Assembly (NCBI RefSeq): GCF_000687145.1
Contig: NZ_JMFG01000008.1
Span: forward strand, 158,401-222,400
Direction of reading: 5' to 3'
DNA: 64,000 nucleotides
From: Thermoanaerobaculum aquaticum
Lineage (GTDB): Bacteria > Acidobacteriota > Thermoanaerobaculia > Thermoanaerobaculales > Thermoanaerobaculaceae
Below are positions 37,559 to 45,243 of the stretch, in pieces. Made by a program: the position numbers and the translations under genes. A model generated the notes under the pieces. The model was not told the DNA's origin, made no database searches, and saw only the letters and a program-made list of their open reading frames with translations. The first letter of the stretch is position 1; each line of letters starts with the position of its first letter.

Positions 37559-38665
37559 TTAGCTTTCCTCGGCGGCTGCTTCCAGCTCGGCGATCCGCTG
37601 GCGCACCAGCATTTCCGCCATATCGGGGATGACCTCCCAGGCCACCCGTTCCAGGATGGGGGTGGCCAGCTCCAGGACCTTGCGCGCCACCCGCTCCACA
37701 TCGGCCTCGGAAAGCTCACCCACCGCCGGTGCCGTGCCGGCGGGAAGCTGCTTGAGCACCTCCGCCACCACCCTTTGCACCAGCCCGTCGAAATCCGCTT
37801 CGGCTACGGCGGAAGCAGCTTCCGCTGCACCGACCGGCGCGGGGAAACCCCCAGGGGGCACGGTTTCCACTTCCTCTTCCGGCGGGGTGGCCGGTGTAAA
37901 GCTTGCGGCCGCGGGTGCAACGGGGGGTTCTTCGTGAAAACCAAAGGGCGGAGCTTCGGCTTCCGCTGGTGGCACAGGAGCAATGGGTGTTTCCGCTAAG
38001 GTTTGCGCCGGCTCCTCCCAGGGAGCTTCCGGAGCCATGCTCGCCGGTGTCGGTGTGGGCGCGAAGGCTCCAGCCGGCGGCGTGGCCAGCTCGGGGGGCG
38101 GCGGAGGCGGCGGGGTGACGGCGCTTTGCATGCTGGAAGCGGTGAGCTCCAAACCGTGCTCCGGGATTTCCGGCGGTTTCTCGGGAGGAGGCACCATGCG
38201 GTCGAAACCGGTGGTGGTGAAATCCAGAGCCGGCACGCCCTCGGGCACACCCACCCCCATGATTTCCTCTTCGGAAGGGGGCGCCGGGGCCTGGGCGGCA
38301 CGGGCGGTGAGCTCCTCCACGGTGGCAATGAGGGCCCGGGCTTCGAAGGGCTTGGTGACGATGGCATCGCAACCCGCCGCCAGGGCCCGGTCGCGGTCAA
38401 AGGGCTCGAAGGTGCCGGTGAGCAGCACTACCGGAATGTGCAGGGTTGCCGGGTCGCTCTTGAGCTTTTGGCAAATCTCATAGCCGGAAATGTCGGGCAT
38501 CACCACATCGCAGAGCACCAGGTCCGGGCGCTCCTGGGGAAGCCTTTCCAACAGCTCGGTGCCCGAGCCCACAGCAACCACCTCAAAGTCGGTCTCGGCA
38601 AAAGTGAGCTCCACCACTTTTTGGATGGTGACGCTGTCATCAGCTAAAAGGATCTTTCTGCCCAT
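37559..38665 (-). CDS. Response regulator receiver protein with long Pro/Ala/Glu-rich linker and helical C-terminus
   Basis: 368 residues from the ATG 38663-38665 (MGRKILLADDSVTIQKVVEL; GGTGA just upstream). Residues 1-120 are a receiver domain: acidic pair in LADDS, phosphoacceptor Asp53 in LVLCDVVMPD, and the Lys of VTKPFE. Residues about 135-290 are low-complexity Pro/Ala/Glu. The last about 75 residues form a helical region (DFDGLVQRVVAEVLKQLPAG, DVERVARKVLELATPILERV) seen in Acidobacteriota and delta-proteobacterial CheY-like proteins. No DNA-binding domain and no kinase nearby. It directly follows the LpxH-like gene. Confidence 0.85.
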   Translation of the reverse strand: MGRKILLADDSVTIQKVVELTFAETDFEVVAVGSGTELLERLPQERPDLVLCDVVMPDISGYEICQKLKSDPATLHIPVVLLTGTFEPFDRDRALAAGCDAIVTKPFEARALIATVEELTARAAQAPAPPSEEEIMGVGVPEGVPALDFTTTGFDRMVPPPEKPPEIPEHGLELTASSMQSAVTPPPPPPPELATPPAGAFAPTPTPASMAPEAPWEEPAQTLAETPIAPVPPAEAEAPPFGFHEEPPVAPAAASFTPATPPEEEVETVPPGGFPAPVGAAEAASAVAEADFDGLVQRVVAEVLKQLPAGTAPAVGELSEADVERVARKVLELATPILERVAWEVIPDMAEMLVRQRIAELEAAAEES

Positions 38666-38667
38666 AC

Positions 38668-39435
38668 TCACCTCGCCATTTCTTGCCCTTGGTAGCAAAA
38701 AGGTTTGCCGTTGTCAACAAATTGGCCACCACCGCCTGCCCAGGAAAAGGAGCCATCGTCCTCAATATAAACCACAGTGCCCTCCTCCTGCCAGGCCGGT
38801 AGCACGTAGGCTTGTTTTTCCCCTTCCGCAAAGGACCAAAAGCGGTGGAAATGCCCCCAGAACACCACATCCACCCCGCAAGCAAAATGCTGCCTCGCTT
38901 CCCGCACCAGGTCTTGCTCCGGCAACACGCGGCGGTAGCTGAAGTTGGTTTTGGCTAGGGCTTGCTCGGTTCTGGTGACGATGCTCTGGGCCACCACCTT
39001 GGGGATCAGGCGGGCGCCCCAAAAAGCCAGGTGGCTTTTCGAAATCGTCCGCCAGAGGCGGTACTGGCGGTCCTGGCGGTTGATGAGGTCGCCGTGTTCG
39101 ACCAAAAAACGGCGCCCCCCGGCGGCAAACCCGTAGGACGGCACAAACCGATCGCGATAGGGGTCCATGGCTTCGGTGTGCAAGAAGAAGTCGCGGTTGC
39201 CCTCCACCCAAACCACCCGCACCCCACGTTGGCGCAGCTGGGCGAAAAGCCCCAGGGCCTCGCGGACGGAAGGCGACCAAAAACGCGGCAGGCCCACCAG
39301 CGTGCGGAACACATCGCCGGCAAGCACCAGCTCTCCCACCTTTCGGTGCGGCAGTTCCACTAAAAGCGCGGCAAACCTTTGGTAGTCGCCCGCCACCTGC
39401 CCCAAATGCAAGTCTGCAAGCAACGCTCGCCGCAT
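38668..39435 (-). CDS. LpxH-like metallophosphoesterase (UDP-2,3-diacylglucosamine diphosphatase-like)
   Basis: 255 residues from ATG 39433-39435 (MRRALLADLHLGQVAGDYQR); longer readings upstream are not family-like. Calcineurin-type motifs are complete: ADLHLG, VLAGDVF, WVEGNRDF, VEHGDLI, and VVFWGHFHRF. The closest known relatives cut UDP-diacylglucosamine in lipid A synthesis, but other phosphodiesters are possible. The start is only 32 bases from the divergent NDUFA9-like gene, so promoters must overlap or lie in coding sequence. Confidence 0.8.
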   Translation of the reverse strand: MRRALLADLHLGQVAGDYQRFAALLVELPHRKVGELVLAGDVFRTLVGLPRFWSPSVREALGLFAQLRQRGVRVVWVEGNRDFFLHTEAMDPYRDRFVPSYGFAAGGRRFLVEHGDLINRQDRQYRLWRTISKSHLAFWGARLIPKVVAQSIVTRTEQALAKTNFSYRRVLPEQDLVREARQHFACGVDVVFWGHFHRFWSFAEGEKQAYVLPAWQEEGTVVYIEDDGSFSWAGGGGQFVDNGKPFCYQGQEMAR

Positions 39436-39467
39436 ACCGCATGCTACCATCCACGGCGGTGACGACC

Positions 39468-40433
39468 ATGCCGACCGGTGAGAAGCCCCGCCGCACCCGC
39501 AAAAAGCAACCGGAACCGGAGCTTTTTGCCCCGGCACCGGCAGCCCAAAAGGTTTTAGTTACGGGCGCTACGGGCTTTGTGGGGAAAGCGGTGGTGAAGG
39601 AGCTGCTAGCCCGGGGGTATCAGGTGGTGGCCCTTGCCCGCAGGCTTCCACAAGCCCCACCCCAGGAAGGCCTCGTGCGCGTGGCCGCCGATGTTTCTTC
39701 TCCCGGCTGGGAACGGTGGGCGGAGGGCTGTACCGCCGCTATCCACCTGGTGGGGATCATCCGAGAAAACCCCAAATCGGGCGTGACGTTCCGTCGGGCG
39801 CACGTGGAGGCCACCGCCCGGGTGTTGGAAGTGTGCCGTAATTTGGGCATCCAACGCTACCTTCACATGTCGGCAGCGGGAGCAAAGCTCGATGGCCTCA
39901 CGCCCTACCACCGCACCAAAGCAGAGGCGGAAGAGCTGGTGCGGGCATCAAGCCTTGCGTGGACCATCTTCCGGCCCTCGGTGATCTTTGGCCCCGGCGA
40001 TGGGTTCACCACCACCCTGGCGCAGGTGGTGGGTCGCTTCCCCATCGTTCCCGTGTTTGGGGATGGCTCCTACCCGCTTCAGCCCGTGGCCGTAGAGGAG
40101 GTTGTCCAGGCGTTCGTGGAAAGCCTGGAAAAGCCCGAAGCGGTGCACCAGATCATCGAGCTGGGGGGCCCGGAGGTTTTGAGCTACCTGGAGGTCCTCC
40201 GGCGGGTGGCCAGGTCCCTGGGCAAGAAACGGATTTTCCTGCGGGTTCCGCTGGGGCTTGCTCGCTTTGGGGTGCGCCTTGCCGCGGCGATCCTGACAAA
40301 CCCGCCCATCACCCCCGACGAGCTCACCATGCTTATTTCCGGCAACCGCGCTGACAACACCCTGGCGCACGAGCTTTTCAGCTTGCCAAACAAGCGGTTT
40401 ACCGGCGTTCCCCAGGCACCGGCCGCGGTTTAG
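39468..40433 (+). CDS. NDUFA9-like atypical short-chain dehydrogenase (NAD(P)-binding)
   Basis: 321 residues from ATG 39468. A basic N-terminal tail (MPTGEKPRRTRKKQPEPE) is followed by KVLVTGATGFVGKAVVKELL, the TGxxGxxG dinucleotide loop. AAIHLVGIIRENPKSGVTF and MSAAGAKLDGLTPYHRTKAE replace the classical catalytic YxxxK (here Y-H-R-T-K), followed by FRPSVIFGPGDGF. This matches the complex I NDUFA9 / nucleoside-sugar epimerase-like group. Function in bacteria is not settled. First gene of a six-gene run ending at 44279. Confidence 0.82.
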   Translation: MPTGEKPRRTRKKQPEPELFAPAPAAQKVLVTGATGFVGKAVVKELLARGYQVVALARRLPQAPPQEGLVRVAADVSSPGWERWAEGCTAAIHLVGIIRENPKSGVTFRRAHVEATARVLEVCRNLGIQRYLHMSAAGAKLDGLTPYHRTKAEAEELVRASSLAWTIFRPSVIFGPGDGFTTTLAQVVGRFPIVPVFGDGSYPLQPVAVEEVVQAFVESLEKPEAVHQIIELGGPEVLSYLEVLRRVARSLGKKRIFLRVPLGLARFGVRLAAAILTNPPITPDELTMLISGNRADNTLAHELFSLPNKRFTGVPQAPAAV

Positions 40434-40480
40434 CCCTTGCCCTTTTGCCGGGTAAAATGTCAAGCCGTTGGAGGCCCTCA

Positions 40481-40993
40481 ATGGCAACCAGCGAAAAAGA
40501 CCTCATGGCCGCCTGTTTTGCTTTTTTTGCGGTATTTCTGGCCGTCACAGCCGGCGTTCCTGCCCCGGCCTCGGCGGCTTCGGAAGATGCGGAGCTCATC
40601 CGCTGGCTCACGCCGGAGGAGCTGAAGGCTCTGCCGCCCCAGCAAAAACCGATCCTCTTTGACTTCACCGCCAGCTGGTGCCGGCCCTGCCAGCTGCTCG
40701 ACAAAGAGGTCTTCCGCGACAAGCACCTGGCCAAGTTCATCAGCGAGAAGTTTGTGACGGTCAGGGTCTGGGATCGGCGGCGGGAAGACGGCCACAACCC
40801 GGAGCTCGTGGACAAGCTGAAGCAGCTTTACGGGATCAACTCCTTCCCAACGCTGGTGATCACCGACGTGCAGGGCGTGCCACTGGTACGCACCTCGGGC
40901 TATGGCCCCGGGATGCAGCAGCTCATTTACCAGGTGCTGCTGGATGGATTGCGGGAGTTCAAAAAAGCAAACAAGGAGAAGCGAAAGCCATGA
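40481..40993 (+). CDS. Exported thioredoxin-fold protein (CRPC)
   Basis: 170 residues from ATG 40481, set by GGAGG with 6-base spacing. N-terminal signal or anchor segment (LMAACFAFFAVFLAVTAGVP ending ASAAS), then a thioredoxin fold with KPILFDFTASWCRPCQLLD (active site CRPC) and INSFPTLVITD (cis-Pro). It resembles the C-terminal domain of DsbD and TlpA-type reductants, so it should work outside the cytoplasm. Its stop overlaps the ABC ATPase start by 4 bases. Confidence 0.88.
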   Translation: MATSEKDLMAACFAFFAVFLAVTAGVPAPASAASEDAELIRWLTPEELKALPPQQKPILFDFTASWCRPCQLLDKEVFRDKHLAKFISEKFVTVRVWDRRREDGHNPELVDKLKQLYGINSFPTLVITDVQGVPLVRTSGYGPGMQQLIYQVLLDGLREFKKANKEKRKP

Positions 40994-41910
40994 GCGCCAA
41001 CCCAGACCATCCCCTCGTCCGGGTGGAAGCGGTAAGCAAGCGGTTTGGCCGCCGGCGCCCGGTGCAGGCGCTTTCGAGCGTGAGCTTTGAGGTGCAGCAG
41101 GGCGAGGTTTTTGGCCTCATTGGCCCCAACGGCGCCGGCAAAACCACGTTGCTTTCATGTCTTTTGGGCTTTTTGAAGCCGGATGAGGGGCACATCACGG
41201 TGGCTGGCCTCCCTCCCGACGCTTTAGCGGTGCGCCGGCAAACCGGCTACCTCCCCGAGCGGGTGGGGTACGCCCCGGAGCTCACCGGCGAGGCCTTTTT
41301 GCTGCTCCACGCCAGGCTTTTGGGGTTGCCCGAGCCGCAAGCAAAAGACCGCGTCTTTGAGCTTGCCCAGCGCTTTGGGCTTGGGGAAAGCGATTTGAAA
41401 CGCCGGCTGCGCACCTACTCCCGGGGCATGCGCCAGCGGGTGGGTATGGCCCAGGCCCTTTTGGGCGAGCCGGCCATCCTGTTCCTGGACGAACCTGCCT
41501 CGGGGATGGACCCCCAGGGGGTCATGCTGGTGCGGGAGGTCATCCTGCAAGCCAAGGCCCGGGGTGCCACGGTGGTGTTGAACTCCCACCAGCTGGCCGA
41601 GGTGGAGCGGGTTTGCGACCGGGTGGCGTTTATCAAAGCCGGCAAGCTAGAGCGGGTGGAGGCCCTGCGCGAGCCGGAGCACACCCGCTACCTCATCAAA
41701 ACCGACCCGCAAGCCTTGCCCGCAGCTTTGGAGGCCCTGCAAAAGCTGGGGGTGGAGGTCTTCCCCGGGCGCGACGGGGAAGTGACGGTGCGGCTGCTCA
41801 AAAGCCAGATCCCCGCACTGGCCCCCGCTTTGGTTTCCGCCGGCGTGCCGGTTTTAGCCCTGCAACCGGCGCCGGCGCAACTGGAAAAGCTCTTCGTGGA
41901 GGAAGCATGA
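40990..41910 (+). CDS. ABC transporter ATP-binding protein
   Basis: The 306-residue ATPase has VFGLIGPNGAGKTTLLSCLL (Walker A), TYSRGMRQRVGMAQALL (signature), and EPAILFLDEPASGMDPQG (Walker B), then the H-loop HQLAEVERVCDR and an about 80-residue C-terminal extension typical of ABC-2 exporters. Overlaps both neighbours by 4 bases. Its permease follows. Confidence 0.92.
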   Translation: MSANPDHPLVRVEAVSKRFGRRRPVQALSSVSFEVQQGEVFGLIGPNGAGKTTLLSCLLGFLKPDEGHITVAGLPPDALAVRRQTGYLPERVGYAPELTGEAFLLLHARLLGLPEPQAKDRVFELAQRFGLGESDLKRRLRTYSRGMRQRVGMAQALLGEPAILFLDEPASGMDPQGVMLVREVILQAKARGATVVLNSHQLAEVERVCDRVAFIKAGKLERVEALREPEHTRYLIKTDPQALPAALEALQKLGVEVFPGRDGEVTVRLLKSQIPALAPALVSAGVPVLALQPAPAQLEKLFVEEA

Positions 41911-42620
41911 ACTGGCCCCTGGTTTTGCACACCTTCCGCCAAAGGCTTTTTCGGCCCGTTCCGCTTTTCGTGGCCCTGGGCACCTTCGTTTTGCCCCTGG
42001 TGACGAGCATTTTTGAAAAGGACGATCTCACCCCCGAGCAGCTTCCCTTTTTTGTTCCCATTTTGAGTTGGGCCTTGGCTGCCGGTGTGGTGGGCAGAGA
42101 AATGGAAAACGGCAGCCTGCATCTACTTTTAGCGCGGCCTTTGAGCCGCTCGTGCTACCTGTTTTCTCGGCTTTCCGGCACGTGGCTAGCGTTTTTCCTA
42201 GTGGTCTTTGCTAGCTGGTTTGCAACCATCGGTGCGGTAGCGTTATTGGGCGGGTCGCTAGAAGTGGCCACGAGCTCTGCGCGGCTTTTTTCGCTTTTAC
42301 TCCTGGGTACTTGGTGGATCGTGCTAATTTTGGCACTTTCCACTACGGCTCCGGGGTATTCCGATTTGGGCTTGCTTTTACTTCTTATCATCTTTCCTAT
42401 GCTACCGGCGGGACTGGGGAAGCTCTTGGAGCTTGGGTGGTTGCAGGAGGCCGGGTTTTTCCTCGCCAAGCAAGTTTTGAATGAAGTCAGAATTTTCGAT
42501 TGGGCATTTTCCGATTCGGATTGGCGAGCGTTGCTTCGCTATGCCAGCAACGTCGCCCTGGTGCTAGGCGCAGCGTTTTGGTACTTCAACCGTCGGGAGC
42601 TGGGCTATGGTCGCGACTAA
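41907..42620 (+). CDS. ABC-2 type permease subunit
   Basis: The 237-residue membrane protein has six hydrophobic segments. GREMENGSLHLLLARPLSRSCYL is the conserved cytoplasmic loop of NosY/ABC-2 permeases. GTG/ATG choice is clear: ATG 41907 follows AGGAAGC in the ATPase end. Together with the ATPase it should export an unknown substrate; the thioredoxins on both sides suggest heme, copper or disulfide maturation as the theme. The second half is visibly less GC-rich than the ATPase gene. Confidence 0.85.
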   Translation: MNWPLVLHTFRQRLFRPVPLFVALGTFVLPLVTSIFEKDDLTPEQLPFFVPILSWALAAGVVGREMENGSLHLLLARPLSRSCYLFSRLSGTWLAFFLVVFASWFATIGAVALLGGSLEVATSSARLFSLLLLGTWWIVLILALSTTAPGYSDLGLLLLLIIFPMLPAGLGKLLELGWLQEAGFFLAKQVLNEVRIFDWAFSDSDWRALLRYASNVALVLGAAFWYFNRRELGYGRD

Positions 42621-43119
42621 CCCGAAACAGTCGCAAACCCCTTGGTTCCTTTTGGGACTGGCCGCTGTGCTTCTGGTCTTGCGGGTGGTTTTCCCCGAGT
42701 CGTCAGTGCCCTTGGAAGCGGAAAAGGGCCCGGAAATTCCCGAAAAAGTCCAGTGGCTAACCCCCGATCAGGTACCTGCAAACCCATCCAAGCCCTTGCT
42801 TTACGACTTTACCGCCAGGTGGTGCACTCCCTGCCGACAGCAGGCCAAAGAGGTATTTGCCGACGAGAAGACCGCGGCCTTTATTAACGAACACTTCCTG
42901 CCGGTGAAGGTGGCCGATGAACGCCGGAGCGAAAAGGCTGTCGCTGAGCTTTTCGGCCGTTACGGGGTGAGGGGTTTCCCTACGCTGGTGGTGGCCGACA
43001 GCAACGACCAGGAATTAGCGCGGCAACAGGGGTACTCGGGAAAGAGGAAAACCGAAGCCTTTCTCAAGAAAGCCCTTGAAAAAGCGGCCAACAACACGGC
43101 CTCGTCGGAACGAAAATGA
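42607..43119 (+). CDS. Membrane-anchored thioredoxin-fold protein (CTPC)
   Basis: The 170-residue protein has an N-terminal transmembrane helix (TPWFLLGLAAVLLVLRVVF), then KPLLYDFTARWCTPCRQQAK (active site CTPC) and VRGFPTLVVAD. It is a paralogue of the 40481-40993 product in size and layout (both have QWLTP/RWLTPEEL just after the membrane segment). It begins 14 bases inside the permease gene and ends overlapping the MFS gene. Confidence 0.88.
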   Translation: MVATNPKQSQTPWFLLGLAAVLLVLRVVFPESSVPLEAEKGPEIPEKVQWLTPDQVPANPSKPLLYDFTARWCTPCRQQAKEVFADEKTAAFINEHFLPVKVADERRSEKAVAELFGRYGVRGFPTLVVADSNDQELARQQGYSGKRKTEAFLKKALEKAANNTASSERK

Positions 43120-44279
43120 AAGCCCGCCTGGCCCTTGGCTTTGTGAGCCTCATGGGGTTGGTGAGCCTCTTCGCCGACCTCACTTACGAAGGGGCCCGGG
43201 GCATCACGGGACCCTATTTGGCGGTCCTGGGAGCTTCTGCCTTAGCGGTGGGCTTTGCTTCCGGCTTTGGGGAGTTCGTGGGCTACGCTTTGCGCCTGGC
43301 CAGCGGTTGGCTGGCGGATCGCACCCGCAGCTACTGGACCTTCACGTTTTTGGGCTATTCCATAAACCTCGCTGCGGTCCCGCTTTTGGCCTTCACCCAC
43401 CGCTGGGAGTGGGCCGTGGCTTTGCTGGTGGCGGAACGGTTTGGCAAGGCCATCCGCACGCCAGCCCGCGACGCCCTGCTTTCCCGCGCCACCGCGGTCA
43501 TGGGCCACGGCAAAGGCTTTGGCCTTCATGAGCTTTTGGACCAAATTGGGGCGGTGGCCGGACCCTTAGCGGTAGCTGCGGTGTTGGCCAAAGGTTGGGG
43601 CTTTCCCGCGGCGTTTTTGCTGCTGGCTGCCCCAGCCCTGGCGGCGCTGGCCACCCTTTTTGCTTCCCGCCTCCTGTGGAACCAGGCCCCTACGGATGTT
43701 GCCATCCCCGCACAAACCGGGGATGGACCGCACTCCCTCCCTTCGGGCTTCCGCTGGCTTTTGCTGTTCGTGGCCTTGCACGTGGCGGGTTTTGCCCACT
43801 TTCAGCTCATCGCTTATCACCTGGAAACCCACAAAGTGCTGGAAACCCCGGTCATTCCCCTGCTTTTCGCCTTGGCCATGCTGGTGGATGGGGTTTTGGC
43901 GCTCCCGGCGGGCTGGCTTTTTGACCGCGTGGGTTTGCGCGGCTTGGGCTTAGCCCCGGTGCTGGCCGCTCCTGTGGCGCTTTTGGCGTTTTCCTTTAAG
44001 CCCTGGGCCGCGGTTGTAGGGGTGGGCTTGTGGGGAGCAGCTATGGGGCTCCAGGAAACCACATTCAAGGCTGCCATTGCTCACGCCGTGCCTTCCGGGC
44101 GCCGGGGGACCGCCTTTGGCGTGTTCCACGGGGTTTACGGCGCCGCCTGGTTTCTGGGAAGCCTGGCTCTAAGCGCGCTATACGCGCAAGGTATCTGGCC
44201 CTTGGTAGTTTTCACCCTCATTGCGCAAGTAGCGGCCTTGGTGACGCTCCCCCGCATGCTGGCGAAGTTCAAAACGTAG
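43116..44279 (+). CDS. MFS transporter
   Basis: The 387-residue protein has about 11-12 hydrophobic segments. MFS loops: ADLTYEGARGITGPYLAVLG at the N-terminus, SGWLADRTRSYW (loop 2-3), FDRVGLRGLG (loop 8-9), and a characteristic ERFGKAIRTPARDALLSRA plus GLHELLDQIGAVAGPL, seen in the family that includes AmpG-unlike 'MFS permease near thioredoxin' proteins. Substrate unknown. Last gene of the operon; followed by a good terminator. Confidence 0.88.
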   Translation: MKARLALGFVSLMGLVSLFADLTYEGARGITGPYLAVLGASALAVGFASGFGEFVGYALRLASGWLADRTRSYWTFTFLGYSINLAAVPLLAFTHRWEWAVALLVAERFGKAIRTPARDALLSRATAVMGHGKGFGLHELLDQIGAVAGPLAVAAVLAKGWGFPAAFLLLAAPALAALATLFASRLLWNQAPTDVAIPAQTGDGPHSLPSGFRWLLLFVALHVAGFAHFQLIAYHLETHKVLETPVIPLLFALAMLVDGVLALPAGWLFDRVGLRGLGLAPVLAAPVALLAFSFKPWAAVVGVGLWGAAMGLQETTFKAAIAHAVPSGRRGTAFGVFHGVYGAAWFLGSLALSALYAQGIWPLVVFTLIAQVAALVTLPRMLAKFKT

Positions 44280-44306
44280 TCTCACACTTACGCTTTGTCG
44301 TATTTC

Positions 44307-44408
44307 GCCGGCGCAGGGGCGCCGGCCCCACAAAAAAATGTGGGACCCGCGCTCCGTCGCGGGTTTTGCAGGAAGCGTAAGAAGCCGCCGCAGGAGCGGC
44401 GGCCCCAC
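44307..44408. repeat. REP-like palindromic elements (two units)
   Basis: Two 25-base units, 44307-44331 and 44384-44408. Each is an 8-base perfect stem (GCCGGCGC/GCGCCGGC and GCCGCCGC/GCGGCGGC) with a 4-base AGGG or AGGA loop, followed by CCCAC. Stem changes are compensatory, so pairing is kept while sequence changes. A CCCACA/TGTGGG hairpin (44327-44344) overlaps the first. They lie between convergent genes. Confidence 0.75.
44345..44367 (+). terminator. Intrinsic terminator after the MFS gene
   Basis: ACCCGCG (44345-44351) and CGCGGGT (44358-44364) enclose a 6-base loop, followed by TTT. The T-run is short, but the stem is perfect and the position, 66 bases after the stop, fits. Confidence 0.65.
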
Positions 44409-44421
44409 TTGCGGAGCCGGG

Positions 44422-45219
44422 TTACTCTCCTAGCTCACCGTCCACGAAACGGCGGAGGTTGGGGAAGCCTTCCAGCCACAAACCGCCGTCAACGGTCCAG
44501 CAGTCGCCGGTGACGTAGGGGTGCCGGTCGGTCACCAAATCGCAGGCGAGAAACGCCACCTCCTCGGTGCTGGCAAGGCGACGCAAGGGCACCTTTTTGG
44601 CCAGCAGCGCTTGCACCGCCGGGTCGGCATAGCCCAGGTTTTTGGCCGCGTCCTCGGTGACCATGATGCCGGGAGCCAGGGCGTTGACGCGAATGCCGAA
44701 TTTTCCCCACTCCATGGCCAAACTGCGGGTCATGGCGAGCACTCCGGCTTTGGCGGAAACGGAGTGCACCACTCCTGCCGCGCCGGTCCAGGCGTAGGTG
44801 GCAATGATGTTGAGGATGGAACCAGGCTGCCCCTGAGCAATCCAGCGCTTGCCCACCTCCTGGGAGAAATGCCAGGTGCCGTCCAAAACGATGCCCCGCA
44901 CCGCTTCCCAGCCCTTGGGGGAAAGCTCCTCGGCTTTCACCACAAAGTTGCCAGCGGCGTTGTTGACCAAAAGCGCAACGCGGCCAAAGCGGTTTTCAGC
45001 AGCATCTACCGCCGCTTTCACTTGCTCCCGGTCCCGCACATCGCAAACCGCAGTGAGAACCTGGATGCCTTCGCCGGTGAGTGTGCGGGCAGCGGCGTCC
45101 AGATGCTCCTGCTTGCGGCTGGCAATAACCACCGGATAGCCCCGCCTTCCCAGCTCCCGGCTGATAGCCAAGCCCAAACCCGTACCTCCGCCGGTGACAA
45201 TGGCTGCACCTTTTTCCAT
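44422..45219 (-). CDS. SDR family oxidoreductase, 2,4-dienoyl-CoA reductase-like
   Basis: 265 residues: AAIVTGGGTGLGLAISREL (NADP loop), LLVNNAAGNFVVKAEELS (NNAAGNF is typical of the mitochondrial-type dienoyl-CoA reductase branch), and the C-terminal DGGLWLEGF. The usual Tyr of YxxxK is replaced in the region GVVHSVSAKAGVLAMTRSL, where His/Ser precede the Lys; the dienoyl-CoA reductase branch also lacks the Tyr. It probably takes part in unsaturated fatty acid oxidation. Good GGGGAGGG ribosome-binding site. Confidence 0.85.
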   Translation of the reverse strand: MEKGAAIVTGGGTGLGLAISRELGRRGYPVVIASRKQEHLDAAARTLTGEGIQVLTAVCDVRDREQVKAAVDAAENRFGRVALLVNNAAGNFVVKAEELSPKGWEAVRGIVLDGTWHFSQEVGKRWIAQGQPGSILNIIATYAWTGAAGVVHSVSAKAGVLAMTRSLAMEWGKFGIRVNALAPGIMVTEDAAKNLGYADPAVQALLAKKVPLRRLASTEEVAFLACDLVTDRHPYVTGDCWTVDGGLWLEGFPNLRRFVDGELGE

Positions 45220-45243
45220 GGGTCCCTCCCCAACCGGTGGGCT

